Of a stretch of DNA of 5,786 bases, positions 5,639-5,786 are shown one piece after another. Numbering within the stretch: position 1 is the first letter of the stretch; each line of letters starts with the position of its first letter. The stretch comes from Methanobacteriota archaeon (GTDB lineage: Archaea > Thermoplasmatota > Poseidoniia > Poseidoniales > Poseidoniaceae): contig JAAZUV010000095.1 of assembly GCA_018623995.1 (NCBI GenBank), positions 1 through 5,786 on the forward strand, written 5' to 3'. Below the pieces are notes generated by a model that saw only the letters and a list, made by a program, of their open reading frames with translations, had not been told where the DNA came from and did not search any database. A program made the position numbers and the translations under genes.

Positions 5639-5786
5639 GCTTCTTGGATGTAGATGCACGTCATGAATGCTTGGTTTTTACCGCAAGGAGTCGTTCAAAC
5701 ACTATGATGCTAAATGCATAAAATTTGATGCACAACAAATAATTTAATGATTTAGAGGCAATTGTTTGATAAACTGCCAGTGAAGA
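5639..5786. other. Non-coding AT-rich edge region upstream of the peroxiredoxin cluster
   Basis: I see no convincing gene in these 148 bases. On the minus strand GGTAAAAACC (5682-5673) is a possible archaeal TATA-like element about 40 bases before the peroxiredoxin ATG, which would give a short leader. The right half becomes strongly AT-rich (AATAATTTAATGATTTAG) and contains an 18-base palindrome. It may also be the promoter of a plus-strand gene beyond the edge, which cannot be judged from here. Confidence 0.5.
5715..5732. promoter_or_regulatory. 18-base near-perfect palindrome, candidate operator
   Basis: TGCATAAAATTTGATGCA matches its own reverse complement at 16 of 18 positions; only the pair at positions 6 and 13 differs. 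The A/T-rich centre flanked by TGCAT/ATGCA arms has the form of a dimeric helix-turn-helix regulator site. It lies 77-94 bases upstream of the peroxiredoxin ATG. Part of it, GATGCAC (5727-5733), recurs at 5653-5659 next to the start. Operator function is an inference. Confidence 0.45.

Noticed and set aside
5755..5786. Possible start of a plus-strand gene: GAGG followed by TTG at 5762, open to the edge
   Set aside because: Only eight codons are visible, the spacing from GAGG to TTG is too short, and TTG is a weak start; there is not enough sequence to support a gene.

Overview
The window looks like a piece of an archaeal chromosome, most likely a marine planktonic euryarchaeon of the Poseidoniales (Marine Group II) type. 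That assignment is an inference from familiar protein styles, not from a marker gene. The clues are a secreted protein mixing collagen-like Gly-X-Y runs, cysteine-bracketed EF-hand-like loops and 'ELWVSDGT' repeats, an aconitase-X enzyme of the kind archaea use on mevalonate phosphate, tightly packed genes, and GAGGTGA-type ribosome binding sites. Base composition appears balanced and even across the window, with no sign of a recent insertion.

Layout. Positions 1-1104 (minus strand) hold the N-terminal 368 residues of a large membrane-anchored or exported protein that runs off the left edge. A 56-base divergent intergenic region (1105-1160) separates it from a plus-strand pair. The first gene of the pair is an aconitase-X protein with large (DUF521) and small (DUF126) parts fused in one chain (1161-2933). 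Four bases later comes an extended short-chain dehydrogenase/reductase of the nucleotide-sugar epimerase/dehydratase kind (2938-3891). The SDR gene ends by overlapping, tail to tail over 25 bases, a three-gene minus-strand cluster. In transcription order that cluster is a Bcp/PrxQ peroxiredoxin (5638-5153), a left-handed beta-helix acyltransferase (5143-4676) and an FMN-binding split-barrel protein with an unusual helical N-terminal extension (4670-3867). These three genes sit 9 and 5 bases apart, and in both junctions the upstream stop codon lies inside the next gene's ribosome binding site. Positions 5639-5786 are a non-coding, AT-rich edge region with an 18-base near-perfect palindrome.

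How the genes may work together. The aconitase-X fusion probably dehydrates mevalonate 5-phosphate (isoprenoid supply for archaeal lipids) or, less likely here, cis-3-hydroxy-L-proline. The SDR and the beta-helix acyltransferase are both typical of surface-polysaccharide or glycan precursor synthesis. They sit on opposite strands, so a shared pathway is only suggested. The peroxiredoxin and the FMN protein are plausible redox or peroxide-stress partners. No rRNA, tRNA, CRISPR array, insertion sequence or obvious defence system is visible. The most unusual items are the fused aconitase-X, the collagen/EF-hand/ELW-repeat chimera, the N-terminal domain of the FMN protein, and the palindrome near the right edge.
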